Part shown: in pieces, positions 7,566-14,997 of the stretch
Numbering within the stretch: position 1 is the stretch's first letter
How the letters are laid out: every line of letters begins with the position of its first letter
Source of the DNA: Bacteroidota bacterium
GTDB taxonomy: Bacteria > Bacteroidota > Bacteroidia > Chitinophagales > Chitinophagaceae
Assembly (NCBI GenBank): GCA_018267545.1
Contig: JAFDYG010000112.1
Span: 1 to 41,426 of the forward strand
Reading direction: 5' to 3'
Length of the DNA stretch: 41,426 nucleotides
The notes under the pieces: model-generated
Seen by the model: the letters and a program-made list of their open reading frames with translations, nothing else
Told to the model about the DNA's origin: nothing
Databases searched by the model: none
Translations under genes and position numbers: made by a program

Positions 7566-8715
7566 TCAAAAGCTTCAATCCAGCAAGCATTTCTTTTGTA
7601 ATGTCTTTGATTGTAATTTCGGTTGACCGCTTACTTTTATTAAATCTGGGAGTCATAGGAGGCCATCCCATAATTACTTTTAACACACCGGCACTATTTT
7701 CAACGGCTCCTTCTATTGAAAATTTAAAATTTAGTACAGATTTTCGCATGGCGATAATTTCATCTATATCCTCATAGGCTGAGACGAAAGAATTAATTTT
7801 AGAATAGGTAGGACCAATTAATATAAAATTTTCAGAAAACGATTGCAACTCCTTATTCATCCTTGAATTAAATTCATCCAATTCGCTAGCTAACAAATCA
7901 ACAACTATTCTTATCTTGTCTATTCTTAATTTATTGTCTTTGATTTGAACGAATCTTTCTAATTCTGTTGTTTTAAGATTGAGTTTGGCTGTTAATTCAT
8001 TATAAATCCCTGTCATTGAATTAGTCGATGTTGTAACACTTGCTAAATAAGACAACATTTCTTCTATAAGTGCAAAAAAGTCAAGATTATCAATAGGTTT
8101 CTCACTATTAGATTCAACTTCTTCTATCAAACTCGAAATTGACCTATACTTATCAAATTGAGTGGTTTGAGGAGTTAACTCATTTAAAGCTAATTTTTCG
8201 CTCAGCAATCTATCATTTATAAGATTAAGTATATTGATTCGAAAAAGTGATTCGAAAGCTTCAATTTTATTAAACTCTTTGTATAATACCCCTTTCTCTT
8301 GCAATTCTTTCTTGAACAAATTTATTTTATTCAATTGATCTAAATCTATGAGATTAAGATTTTCAGGAGGAGTCGTTTTAAAATATAACAAAATCTCTTT
8401 CTTATTAGTTATTGCATTATTTATTTCTTCAATAGTCCCTGATTTATCCCTTCGCGTTGGTGTGCCTATTCTTTGCCACAACAAGGCAACTAATATATCG
8501 TACTGTGCATCAATTTGATTGTTAATTACCTCCTGTGCGTCCTCTCCAATTTGGGTATAAGTATCCAAATTCCAATTTAAACTTTCTATTACATACCCGC
8601 TATGTTTACCTGACGTCTTATTAATCTCATCAATTATCAGTTTGATAGAATCGGTTTCTTCTTTTATCTCACTTGTGCATGAAATAAAGATCTTGATTTG
8701 ATTAACAATTTTCAT
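7543..8715 (-). CDS. DUF4062-domain protein (TIR-like fold), candidate defence gene
   Basis: 390 aa. The N-terminal 170 residues resemble DUF4062: KIFISCTSEIKEETDSIKLI at the start and YDILVALLWQRIGTPTRR...SGTIEEINNAI (about 70-105), then a strand ILLYFK. In this family the domain resembles TIR/SEFIR folds and often heads NLR-like or other defence proteins. The C-terminal 200 residues are helical, without recognisable motifs or P-loop. The gene is visibly AT-rich compared with host genes. It overlaps the downstream membrane-protein gene by 23 bp, and that partner is cut by IS66. Position next to the TIR/caspase operon supports a defence-island setting. Function is inferred only. Confidence 0.6.
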   Translation of the reverse strand: MKIVNQIKIFISCTSEIKEETDSIKLIIDEINKTSGKHSGYVIESLNWNLDTYTQIGEDAQEVINNQIDAQYDILVALLWQRIGTPTRRDKSGTIEEINNAITNKKEILLYFKTTPPENLNLIDLDQLNKINLFKKELQEKGVLYKEFNKIEAFESLFRINILNLINDRLLSEKLALNELTPQTTQFDKYRSISSLIEEVESNSEKPIDNLDFFALIEEMLSYLASVTTSTNSMTGIYNELTAKLNLKTTELERFVQIKDNKLRIDKIRIVVDLLASELDEFNSRMNKELQSFSENFILIGPTYSKINSFVSAYEDIDEIIAMRKSVLNFKFSIEGAVENSAGVLKVIMGWPPMTPRFNKSKRSTEITIKDITKEMLAGLKLLNEAIHSN

Positions 8716-8975
8716 AAAAAGAATTAAAAAAAGGATTCTGTATAAAAGTTGTAAAAGGCCTTTGCAAGATAGTTATTTCAACTAGACTGGCTCGCGGTGG
8801 AAACACCATTTTTAGGTATAGTTTTTCTGTCTGAGGGCTTTCTAGTATTCGAGCTTTGTCATCTTCATAGCGGAAGACAGTGCTGAACAGGGAAATGCAG
8901 CGGCGCCAGAAATATCTGAAAATCAGGGTTCTATGACCATATCATCTCACTTGAAAGTTTAAAAGAGTATTAGAT
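8716..8975. other. Intergenic region, 260 bp, no gene seen
   Basis: It separates the TIR/caspase operon from the DUF4062 gene on the same strand. I find no open frame with protein character, no clear TAnnTTTG box and no strong terminator. The 30 bp before the DUF4062 start are A/T-rich and may hold its promoter. Confidence 0.5.
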
Positions 8976-9752
8976 TCAGAGCGTATACAATTCGTCTAAT
9001 GCTTCAAGGCCGGTATCTGAACCATAGGCTTTGATTAACCACACAGTGAGCTTAAAATTGTCAACTTCTAACAAATGCCCGGTGTCGGCCTTGTGACGAA
9101 TGGTCTCGGCCTTTTCCAAGAGTGGCTCATCTGAAAAGGATTTGGACAACTGCCCCAGAGCATGCCGGAGTGGAATATTTCGCCGGATCATCGATGACAT
9201 TAGAAGCTCCCCATATATCCATGGTGATTCAGTCTCTGTAACGGTCTTCCGAACCGTCGCGGAAGATGAATTCAAAGCTTTTATGAAAAAGAAGCATTCG
9301 GTCTTATCGATTAGTTTAAGCAAGCTCGATGCTAACATCATGTGAACATGGCTGGTTGTAAAATTTCGCTTTTCGTAAACATAAAAACCCCTTTCTGCAT
9401 CCCAACTTGCAGTCCTGTCAATAATCTTGAGCAACTCGTCCCCGTTGCGCCAAACACAGGAATCAACAAACACCGTCAATTTGAATTCTTTTCGTAAATA
9501 CCTTGCGAAGCAAACCGCCTGTCGAAAGTCCGCATGTGCGTGAGAAATAAATACATCTGCCTCAATCTGAGGAAACCACTCTGCCTCCATCTTCGCACCG
9601 TCTATCGCCCCATCGTTCAATAAAAATGGATCTAGACCCACTCGAACGGCCCTTCTATGTTCACTAAATATCTTTAATCCTATCTGGCAGTATTCATCTG
9701 TCACCCATTCAATATCATTCCACTCAACATTCAATATAAACCCGCGATACAT
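8976..9752 (-). CDS. TIR-domain protein (third TIR of the operon)
   Basis: 258 aa. TIR-like core begins near residue 65: ADVFISHAHADFRQAVCFAR, then TVFVDSCVWRNGDELLKIID, a later TECFFFIKALNSSS strand, and SPWIYGEL near residue 180. The Glu in WxxxE is at the position of the catalytic Glu of NAD-cleaving TIR domains. The first 60 residues and the last 70 are not recognised. It differs from the two short ThsB-type proteins of the same operon and is longer. It is the last of four genes, 13 bp after the preceding gene. It may be a second sensor/NADase or an additional effector. Confidence 0.7.
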   Translation of the reverse strand: MYRGFILNVEWNDIEWVTDEYCQIGLKIFSEHRRAVRVGLDPFLLNDGAIDGAKMEAEWFPQIEADVFISHAHADFRQAVCFARYLRKEFKLTVFVDSCVWRNGDELLKIIDRTASWDAERGFYVYEKRNFTTSHVHMMLASSLLKLIDKTECFFFIKALNSSSATVRKTVTETESPWIYGELLMSSMIRRNIPLRHALGQLSKSFSDEPLLEKAETIRHKADTGHLLEVDNFKLTVWLIKAYGSDTGLEALDELYTL

Positions 9753-9765
9753 CTTTCAGTTCTTT

Positions 9766-10194
9766 TTAGGGTTTGCATGAATTGATAAAACTTTGAAGAT
9801 TCTCCCAGTTCCAGTTCACGATTTTTTTCCCCTTAAGCTCGGGCGGGATGGCGCCGCGATCCTCATTCCGAATGTGCATCCCCATGACCCGAACTCGTTC
9901 TTCCCTTGCGCATTTAATCTCCCACCGGGCACCTGAACTATGATAGGTATGCTTACTCAGCAGTACGATCATACCGTCGCAACGGCGGATTTTTGCCCGG
10001 CAACGGTCCTTCCATACAGTTTCCGGATAAGGCTCTTTTATAGACATATCCATGAATTCGAATGGTGATCGTTTGTTCCTGGCCTGCATAACAACAAAAT
10101 CCCTGTACTGTGCGTCTTCTTTAGCGAAAGACACGAACACCCGGGCATTTCCCTTCTTACCACCAAAAACAGCACGGAGAAAACCCATTGTCAT
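9766..10194 (-). CDS. ThsB-like TIR protein, second paralogue
   Basis: 142 aa. It matches the TIR-like family that contains Thoeris ThsB (the former DUF1863/MTH538 TIR-like fold): VFVSFAKEDAQYRDFV, SPFEFMDMSIKEPY, WKDRCRAKIRRCDGMIVLLS, SSGARWEIKCAREE. The Glu in RWEIKCA is the expected catalytic Glu. In Thoeris, ThsB senses infection and makes a cyclic ADP-ribose-type signal. It is a clear paralogue of the 123-aa protein at 11200-11571 (shared SPFE..DMS.KE.Y and SSG..WE.KCA.EE). It starts 20 bp after the caspase gene. Confidence 0.82.
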   Translation of the reverse strand: MTMGFLRAVFGGKKGNARVFVSFAKEDAQYRDFVVMQARNKRSPFEFMDMSIKEPYPETVWKDRCRAKIRRCDGMIVLLSKHTYHSSGARWEIKCAREERVRVMGMHIRNEDRGAIPPELKGKKIVNWNWENLQSFINSCKP

Positions 10195-10214
10195 TTAGTT
10201 TTAGCAAATTTTTG

Positions 10215-11195
10215 TTATATCCTGTCTTTCTCGACAAGCCGCCGATAGTGTTCACCGAGCGCTGTCAGCTTACACGCTTTGCTTTCCATTGCGGCATTCC
10301 ACATATGTTCGACGCCGATAGGTTTAAGTAGATTCAGTCGATTATATTTCTGAAGCTTTGAAAAAATAAACGTATTGGCTTCTATCGGGTCAGGCATTCC
10401 TTCACTGCGACCTTTCATCTCCGGCTCGAAAGTTGGATCCAACGTGAATTCATAACCAGGCTTAGGGAAGTATTTTGTTATTAGACGTAGATCTTGAAGC
10501 GAGATGGGCGGTGTTACCTGACGCAACGAGATAAACTTCTTGACATTTGTCTTGAAGACAGGCCGTTGACCAAAATTGCCCAAGGCTTGATCGATATATG
10601 CATAAACGGCGCCAGGCGTGATATTGCCGAGTAGATCAGCTGCCCCTCCGCTAAGAGCGTCAACTAGAAGTGACGTGAAGACCCCGCTTCCATTTTCCTC
10701 CGATGCATATTCCTTTTTCCCGGACGCCGTTAGAATGGTGGTACCGACAATAAGGTAGGAAGTATCGTCCAGGATTGGCGAGTCCCCTGCTATCCCTGAA
10801 AAACAACTATCTAAGATTATAACCTTGTTCCTTGCTGGCGATTTTGTTGCGATGGTCATCACGTCGTTAAGGGACATGCCATCATCGCCCTGCTCTACCT
10901 CCGAATCCAATAAAAAACCACCGGTCGATTCTTCATGCCCATGGCCCGCGAAGTATAACAAGGCGACTTCAACATCTTTGCTGAATAAGTAAGTTATAGC
11001 GTCCTTCAAGTTTCGTTTGGAGATAGCGCTGTCAGGTCCCGAAGCCGTCATCAGTTTGCATTCGAAATTGATAGACCCGTCGCCGTTTCTCTCCAGGATT
11101 GCCCTTACAGCGTGTGCGTCGTTGACACAGCCATGAAGATTTCCGATGGTTTTGTAATAGTCTATTCCGACGATCTGTGCAAGTTTTCCTGACAT
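10215..11195 (-). CDS. Caspase-like protease (peptidase C14 family), putative Thoeris effector
   Basis: 326 aa from ATG 11195, chosen because it lies 4 bp after the preceding TAG; a start at 11225 would overlap that gene. The p20-like fold is evident: KLAQIVGIDYYKTIGNLHGC with NDAHAV, then VALLYFAGHGHE with His85, and KVIILDSCFSG with Cys131, forming the His-Cys dyad. The DSCxSG form is shared with metacaspase/orthocaspase-type enzymes. The C-terminal 130 residues are not recognised and could bind a signal. Lying between two ThsB-like genes, it corresponds to the caspase-like effector reported for type IV Thoeris, where a TIR-made nucleotide activates the protease. Confidence 0.85.
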   Translation of the reverse strand: MSGKLAQIVGIDYYKTIGNLHGCVNDAHAVRAILERNGDGSINFECKLMTASGPDSAISKRNLKDAITYLFSKDVEVALLYFAGHGHEESTGGFLLDSEVEQGDDGMSLNDVMTIATKSPARNKVIILDSCFSGIAGDSPILDDTSYLIVGTTILTASGKKEYASEENGSGVFTSLLVDALSGGAADLLGNITPGAVYAYIDQALGNFGQRPVFKTNVKKFISLRQVTPPISLQDLRLITKYFPKPGYEFTLDPTFEPEMKGRSEGMPDPIEANTFIFSKLQKYNRLNLLKPIGVEHMWNAAMESKACKLTALGEHYRRLVEKDRI

Positions 11196-11199
11196 GGGG

Positions 11200-11571
11200 C
11201 TAAAGTTTATCAATAAAATTTGCAATGGTATCCCAGGCCCATGGCTTGGCAGTCACGCCCGGCAAGACGGTCCGGTCGTTAGAATAGGCCCATATGGACA
11301 GGACTAGTTTGTCCTCCTCTTCCGCACACTTCATCTCCCATTTTTGCCCGGAAGAACTCAGGGAGTCCTTGCTGATAAGTGCGATGACGCCATCGGACCG
11401 GCGGATACGGGTGCGGACTTTGTCTTTCCAGTCGGTTTCGTACGCCTCCTTGACGGACATGTCGATGTATTCAAAAGGAGATTGGGTGTGGAGGGACTGA
11501 CCTTTCAGCAGGTTTCTCTGGCCCTCATCTTCGATGGCGAACGCCACAAATACTACTTTCTTTGCTTCCAT
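11200..11571 (-). CDS. ThsB-like TIR protein, first paralogue
   Basis: 123 aa, a single TIR-like domain: VVFVAFAIEDEGQRNLLKG, SPFEYIDMSVKEAY, WKDKVRTRIRRSDGVIALIS, SSGQKWEMKCAEEE. The Glu of KWEMKCA is the likely catalytic residue. It heads the four-gene operon; the caspase-like gene starts 4 bp after its TAG. The role is expected to be sensor and signal synthase, by analogy with Thoeris. I see no clear TAnnTTTG promoter upstream. A perfect 16-bp palindrome lies about 150 bp upstream. Confidence 0.83.
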   Translation of the reverse strand: MEAKKVVFVAFAIEDEGQRNLLKGQSLHTQSPFEYIDMSVKEAYETDWKDKVRTRIRRSDGVIALISKDSLSSSGQKWEMKCAEEEDKLVLSIWAYSNDRTVLPGVTAKPWAWDTIANFIDKL

Positions 11572-11716
11572 TTTGATTTTTTAAAATGATATAATTCCTT
11601 GGACAACGCCGCGAGTCAGCTAATGCATAGCCGGGAACTGACCAGTCTCGCCCAGTCAAAAAAAGACATCCAAGAATAGACGAAGAAGTAGCGAAGCGGT
11701 GGAAGGCATGTTAATT

Positions 11717-11732
11717 GTCATCATATGATGAC
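11717..11732. promoter_or_regulatory. Perfect 16-bp palindrome, possible operator
   Basis: GTCATCATATGATGAC equals its own reverse complement. It lies 146 bp upstream of the first gene of the TIR/caspase operon. An operator role is a guess from symmetry and position. Confidence 0.35.
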
Positions 11733-12741
11733 GGTAAATAGAGATAACGGAGTTCGCCTATTTTCGCGATACAAACTTCTTCAACGGTTGAGGCAGAGCC
11801 CAGGTGCCGGGTGCCAGCCCTTCTTGACCAGTTGATATAAGCCCCAGGTGCATAAGTACCAATGGTTTCTCTTTCTTTAATTCCCTATCCCGTCAAATTC
11901 GAAGCCATTGTTCTCAAAAGTCAACATATTGTCATAATTTCAGCCATTGCGAACACTTTTTGTTATTCTTATTATGGACGAACATTATAAAATGATGGCC
12001 CAATCTTTATGTTACATTGACAAAACTATATTATTCAAGGATAGTTTAAATTGACTCCAAATCTGGCATATGCAAACGACATTTTGGCTGTGAGATCATC
12101 GATTGTTGGGAAGGATTCTAATTAAATTGGCTAAAATTCGATAGCGTTTTGGGAAGTTTATGTCAAAACATTGCAATGCCAAATTGTAATGAACAATTAT
12201 GGCCGCGGAGGTCGGCGCCATGATTCTTGGAAGATTGGGTTTTGAACAAGTACCTAAATTACACCGATCTCTAGTCAATATAAGGTTTGATTACTGCGCG
12301 GAGTCTTCCCCACCCGAAATACCTTTCAAAATATCCCAAGAATTTGATGGCACTGGAAAAATATAGCTCAGCATTGTATACAATATTGCCGCCCAAGCCC
12401 TGCCTTTCTCAAGTCCCAAGGTTGAAACTGTTAGACAAAAAAAATTGAAATATGACGCGCGCACATTCACCCACCCATTTAGGGAAAGGTCGACATTCCT
12501 GGCAACTTATACGGCTGATTCATCGGCCACTCTATCTGGCCGGGGCTTCGGTTCCCGTATCCTATATACGGCGTAAAAACTCCAAATCCGTAAAAGGTAT
12601 TTCCATATCTAGAATATTCCAGTGCTAGTTAACACTTAAGCTCTAAAGCCTAACTGTTTGATTTTAAAATGATAAGTTCGCCAGTCGCCTCAAATCAAAC
12701 ATAAAAAGGTTCGAGAATTGTATCGTAAGGCCCGCAGATCG

Positions 12742-12771
12742 AGGTTTACAGCAATGTAAACCTTCCTTTTT
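12742..12771 (+). terminator. Rho-independent terminator, + strand, no gene upstream
   Basis: AGGTTTAC (12742-12749) and GTAAACCT (12756-12763) form an 8-bp perfect stem with a 6-base loop, followed by TCCTTTTT. The T tract is only on the + strand. The nearest + strand gene upstream is the tRNA 8.5 kb away, so it may end a small RNA. Confidence 0.6.
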
Positions 12772-12983
12772 CGTACACATTCGGACATTATATCCCCTGT
12801 ATTTTACTTATTTATGCAGAAGTGCCACGAACACCTTCTTCTACCTTTGCAGGTTTGCCTTTGTCACAATCAACCCAAAAAATGGAATTATACGATTACT
12901 GGTCAAAACGATACGGGGGAAACCCCTAGCAACAGCACCTCACTATATTAGTTTTAGTAAATTTATAATTATAAAATGTTTAT

Positions 12984-14204
12984 ATGAGGACTAGCTTGTT
13001 TGGAAGTCAAAATGGATACGACACTTTTGAGCGCAACATGCAAGAATTGCGCAATGAAATTTGGGCAAAAGACTTCGACTATATACTGAACGTAAACGTC
13101 AGCGAATGGCTCGAGTACTTTAAAAACAAGTACGAATATATCTCCATCACTCTCTATTTAGAGCAAGCATCTGTCCAATATAGGAATAAGCACGAAATCC
13201 AGAATATTCAATCCTATCGGCACATACATGCTCCGATTTATAATTTTAATATCGAAGTGCCTTTTATCGGGTCGAGTTTTTTGTTTTGCCTGAAACCTTC
13301 CAACTGTCGACTTAACTTTCCTGAAGTCGAAATTCCAAATGGAGAATCCGGGAAACTGATAAAAACGGTGGGAATACAGAACAACGACCCTAATCAGTTG
13401 GAACGAGAAAAGCAAACTTTCCTTGAAACATTAAGAGTCAATACGGAAAACATGAATAACGATGTCAGCCTTTATAATACAAGAATACCAAGGGTATTCC
13501 AAGACGCGTATAATCAAATAAAAGAAAAAGCCGAACAAGAACAGCGTTTTTTCAAGAGCATGAATATCGAAATAAACAAGGAAACAGACCGGATATTCAA
13601 AGTGCCGGTAATCGAACGAAAAAAAATACCTGAACCCATATTAGACAAGGGTGTACCTAAAAAGTATATCACTGATGTACCAGCTATCGATGATAAGTCC
13701 TATCATGATATTGTAGATACCATATACACCTTTTTCAAGGCCGTAGAAAAAAAACCTGCCATTTATGAATCTTTTAATGAAGAAGGCTTGCGGGATTACG
13801 TCTTACCCACTCTGGAAACCCGGTATAACAACGTCACTGTCACCGGAGAAACTTTTAATAAGGGCGGCAAGACCGATATTCTTATACGATATACCGATGG
13901 CACAAACCTCTTTGTCGCAGAATGCAAGTTTTGGGGAGGAGAAGCACTACTTCACGATACCATCAATCAGCTTTTCGATAGATATTTAACGTGGCGGGAT
14001 AGCAAAACGGCAATAATCCTATTCGTAAAAAACAAAGACTTTTCAAACGTGTTGAAGACTATTCAGGAATCAATACCTAAACATGAATATTATTTGAGAA
14101 AAGGGGAAGATAGAGGTGAAAGTTCCTTTTCCTATATCTTTCATTTTCCAGGAGACAAAGGTAAGGCCATTTATACTCAGATTATGGCGTTTCATCTGCC
14201 TTAA
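12984..14204 (+). CDS. PD-(D/E)XK nuclease-like protein
   Basis: 406 aa. The C-terminal domain (about 245-380) has the nuclease core: EEGLRDYVLPTLETRY, GKTDILIRY (Asp) and LFVAECKFWGGEALL (Glu-x-Lys), then QLFDRYLTWRDSKTAIILFV. This is the TDxxI...ECKxW form of restriction-like endonucleases. The N-terminal 240 residues have no recognised motif, with a charged helical region near 140-200. There is no methyltransferase or helicase beside it, so this is an orphan. Its place in the island, between TIR/caspase and toxin-antitoxin genes, suggests DNA-targeting defence, but the target is unknown. Confidence 0.7.
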   Translation: MRTSLFGSQNGYDTFERNMQELRNEIWAKDFDYILNVNVSEWLEYFKNKYEYISITLYLEQASVQYRNKHEIQNIQSYRHIHAPIYNFNIEVPFIGSSFLFCLKPSNCRLNFPEVEIPNGESGKLIKTVGIQNNDPNQLEREKQTFLETLRVNTENMNNDVSLYNTRIPRVFQDAYNQIKEKAEQEQRFFKSMNIEINKETDRIFKVPVIERKKIPEPILDKGVPKKYITDVPAIDDKSYHDIVDTIYTFFKAVEKKPAIYESFNEEGLRDYVLPTLETRYNNVTVTGETFNKGGKTDILIRYTDGTNLFVAECKFWGGEALLHDTINQLFDRYLTWRDSKTAIILFVKNKDFSNVLKTIQESIPKHEYYLRKGEDRGESSFSYIFHFPGDKGKAIYTQIMAFHLP

Positions 14205-14251
14205 ATTGCTACTTTGTTAAGTCTCCCTTTGGCTGGGCACTTTCTTTAATC

Positions 14252-14665
14252 TTAACTTCTACTACTCAAAAATTGGTCCGGCGTCAATACAGCTATTTCG
14301 CTGTTCTTAAAATCCTTAACATTACGCGTGACGATCGTTTTTACATTTCCTGATACAGCCGCGTAATGCTGCAAAGCATCTTCAAAATCGGCGAATTTCG
14401 AATCCAATGCTTGCAGAACGGCAACTTTAGAAAGAGCAATTATATCTATCAGCTTGGCTAATTGCGAGAGATTATCCATTACCTTTTGGTGAGAGCCCAA
14501 TTTACGAAGGATATAATAAGCATTCGAGAATACAAGTCCCGTTGTACATATGGATATTTCCTTTTTTTCGGATAAAGAAAAAATTCGTGCCGCATCCATT
14601 GCAAAGGGTTCTCGGGCAATCATAAAATCCAGTATAACGTCAGTATCGATAAATACCTTATTCAT
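14252..14665 (-). CDS. PIN-domain ribonuclease, VapC-type toxin
   Basis: 137 aa. PIN fold acids: FIDTDVILDFMI at the N-terminus, DSKFADFEDALQHYAA in the centre and IVTRNVKDFKNSEI near the end. PIN toxins cleave RNA, often tRNA, until held by the cognate antitoxin. Its start overlaps the antitoxin gene end by 8 bp, the usual arrangement of a type II module with the antitoxin first. Confidence 0.85.
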   Translation of the reverse strand: MNKVFIDTDVILDFMIAREPFAMDAARIFSLSEKKEISICTTGLVFSNAYYILRKLGSHQKVMDNLSQLAKLIDIIALSKVAVLQALDSKFADFEDALQHYAAVSGNVKTIVTRNVKDFKNSEIAVLTPDQFLSSRS

Positions 14666-14906
14666 ACTTTCTTAACTTCTCTTCTTTCAAAATCTTCTTA
14701 TAATCGAACTCATTTGGAGCTTTAAATGACCCCATCAAAGACTTTACCGTCGGGGTTAACTCTTCTGAAACTCCCGATTCCTGACCGGTAATTGATTTAA
14801 AATAGCTTTCAACCAGCTCCGATACGCTTTGTCCTTTAGCCTTTGCATAGCGTTTGGCCTTGCGGATAACTTGGTCGTCCAAAGTCAAGGTCAACTTAGT
14901 AGTCAT
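14658..14906 (-). CDS. Ribbon-helix-helix antitoxin (DUF6364-like)
   Basis: 82 aa from ATG 14906; an in-frame start at 14975 would add an unlikely hydrophobic leader. MTTKLTLTLDDQVIRKAKRY, then AKAKGQSVSELVESYF, is the RHH DNA-binding part. The acidic/basic C-terminus would wrap the PIN toxin. It is predicted to autoregulate through the repeated ATATACGT sites that overlap its start. Confidence 0.8.
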   Translation of the reverse strand: MTTKLTLTLDDQVIRKAKRYAKAKGQSVSELVESYFKSITGQESGVSEELTPTVKSLMGSFKAPNEFDYKKILKEEKLRKYE

Positions 14907-14938
14907 ATACGTGCATTTTTCATAATAAATATACGTAT
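14905..14938. promoter_or_regulatory. Repeated ATATACGT sites, probable antitoxin operator
   Basis: ATATACGT occurs at 14905-14912 and 14929-14936, 24 bp apart. The second extends to the palindrome ATACGTAT. They overlap the antitoxin start, as expected for RHH autoregulation. Confidence 0.4.
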
Positions 14939-14997
14939 TAAATATGACTAAACAAAACCAAGCAAGACTATTCATATCAAAGAATTGATTATCAACA

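Larger units (their letters stand above)
11572..12983. other. 1.4-kb stretch without a convincing intact gene
   Basis: No frame here looks like a complete gene. A possible decayed frame on the - strand at about 11711-11890 reads ETIGTYAPGAYINWSRRAG and then HLGSASTVEEVCIAKIG, without a start codon. A palindrome lies at 11717-11732 and a + strand terminator-like hairpin at 12742-12771. The rest is AT-rich and unstructured by eye, probably degraded island DNA. Confidence 0.5.

Noticed and set aside
12096-12278. 60-codon frame on the - strand in the gene-poor gap
   Set aside because: No protein-like pattern, start context or neighbour link; likely chance.
12709-12716. GGTTCGAG, matching part of the tRNA-Asp T arm, as an attachment-site copy for an integrative island
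   Set aside because: Only 8 bases match, it is not at the island edge, and no integrase gene is in the window.
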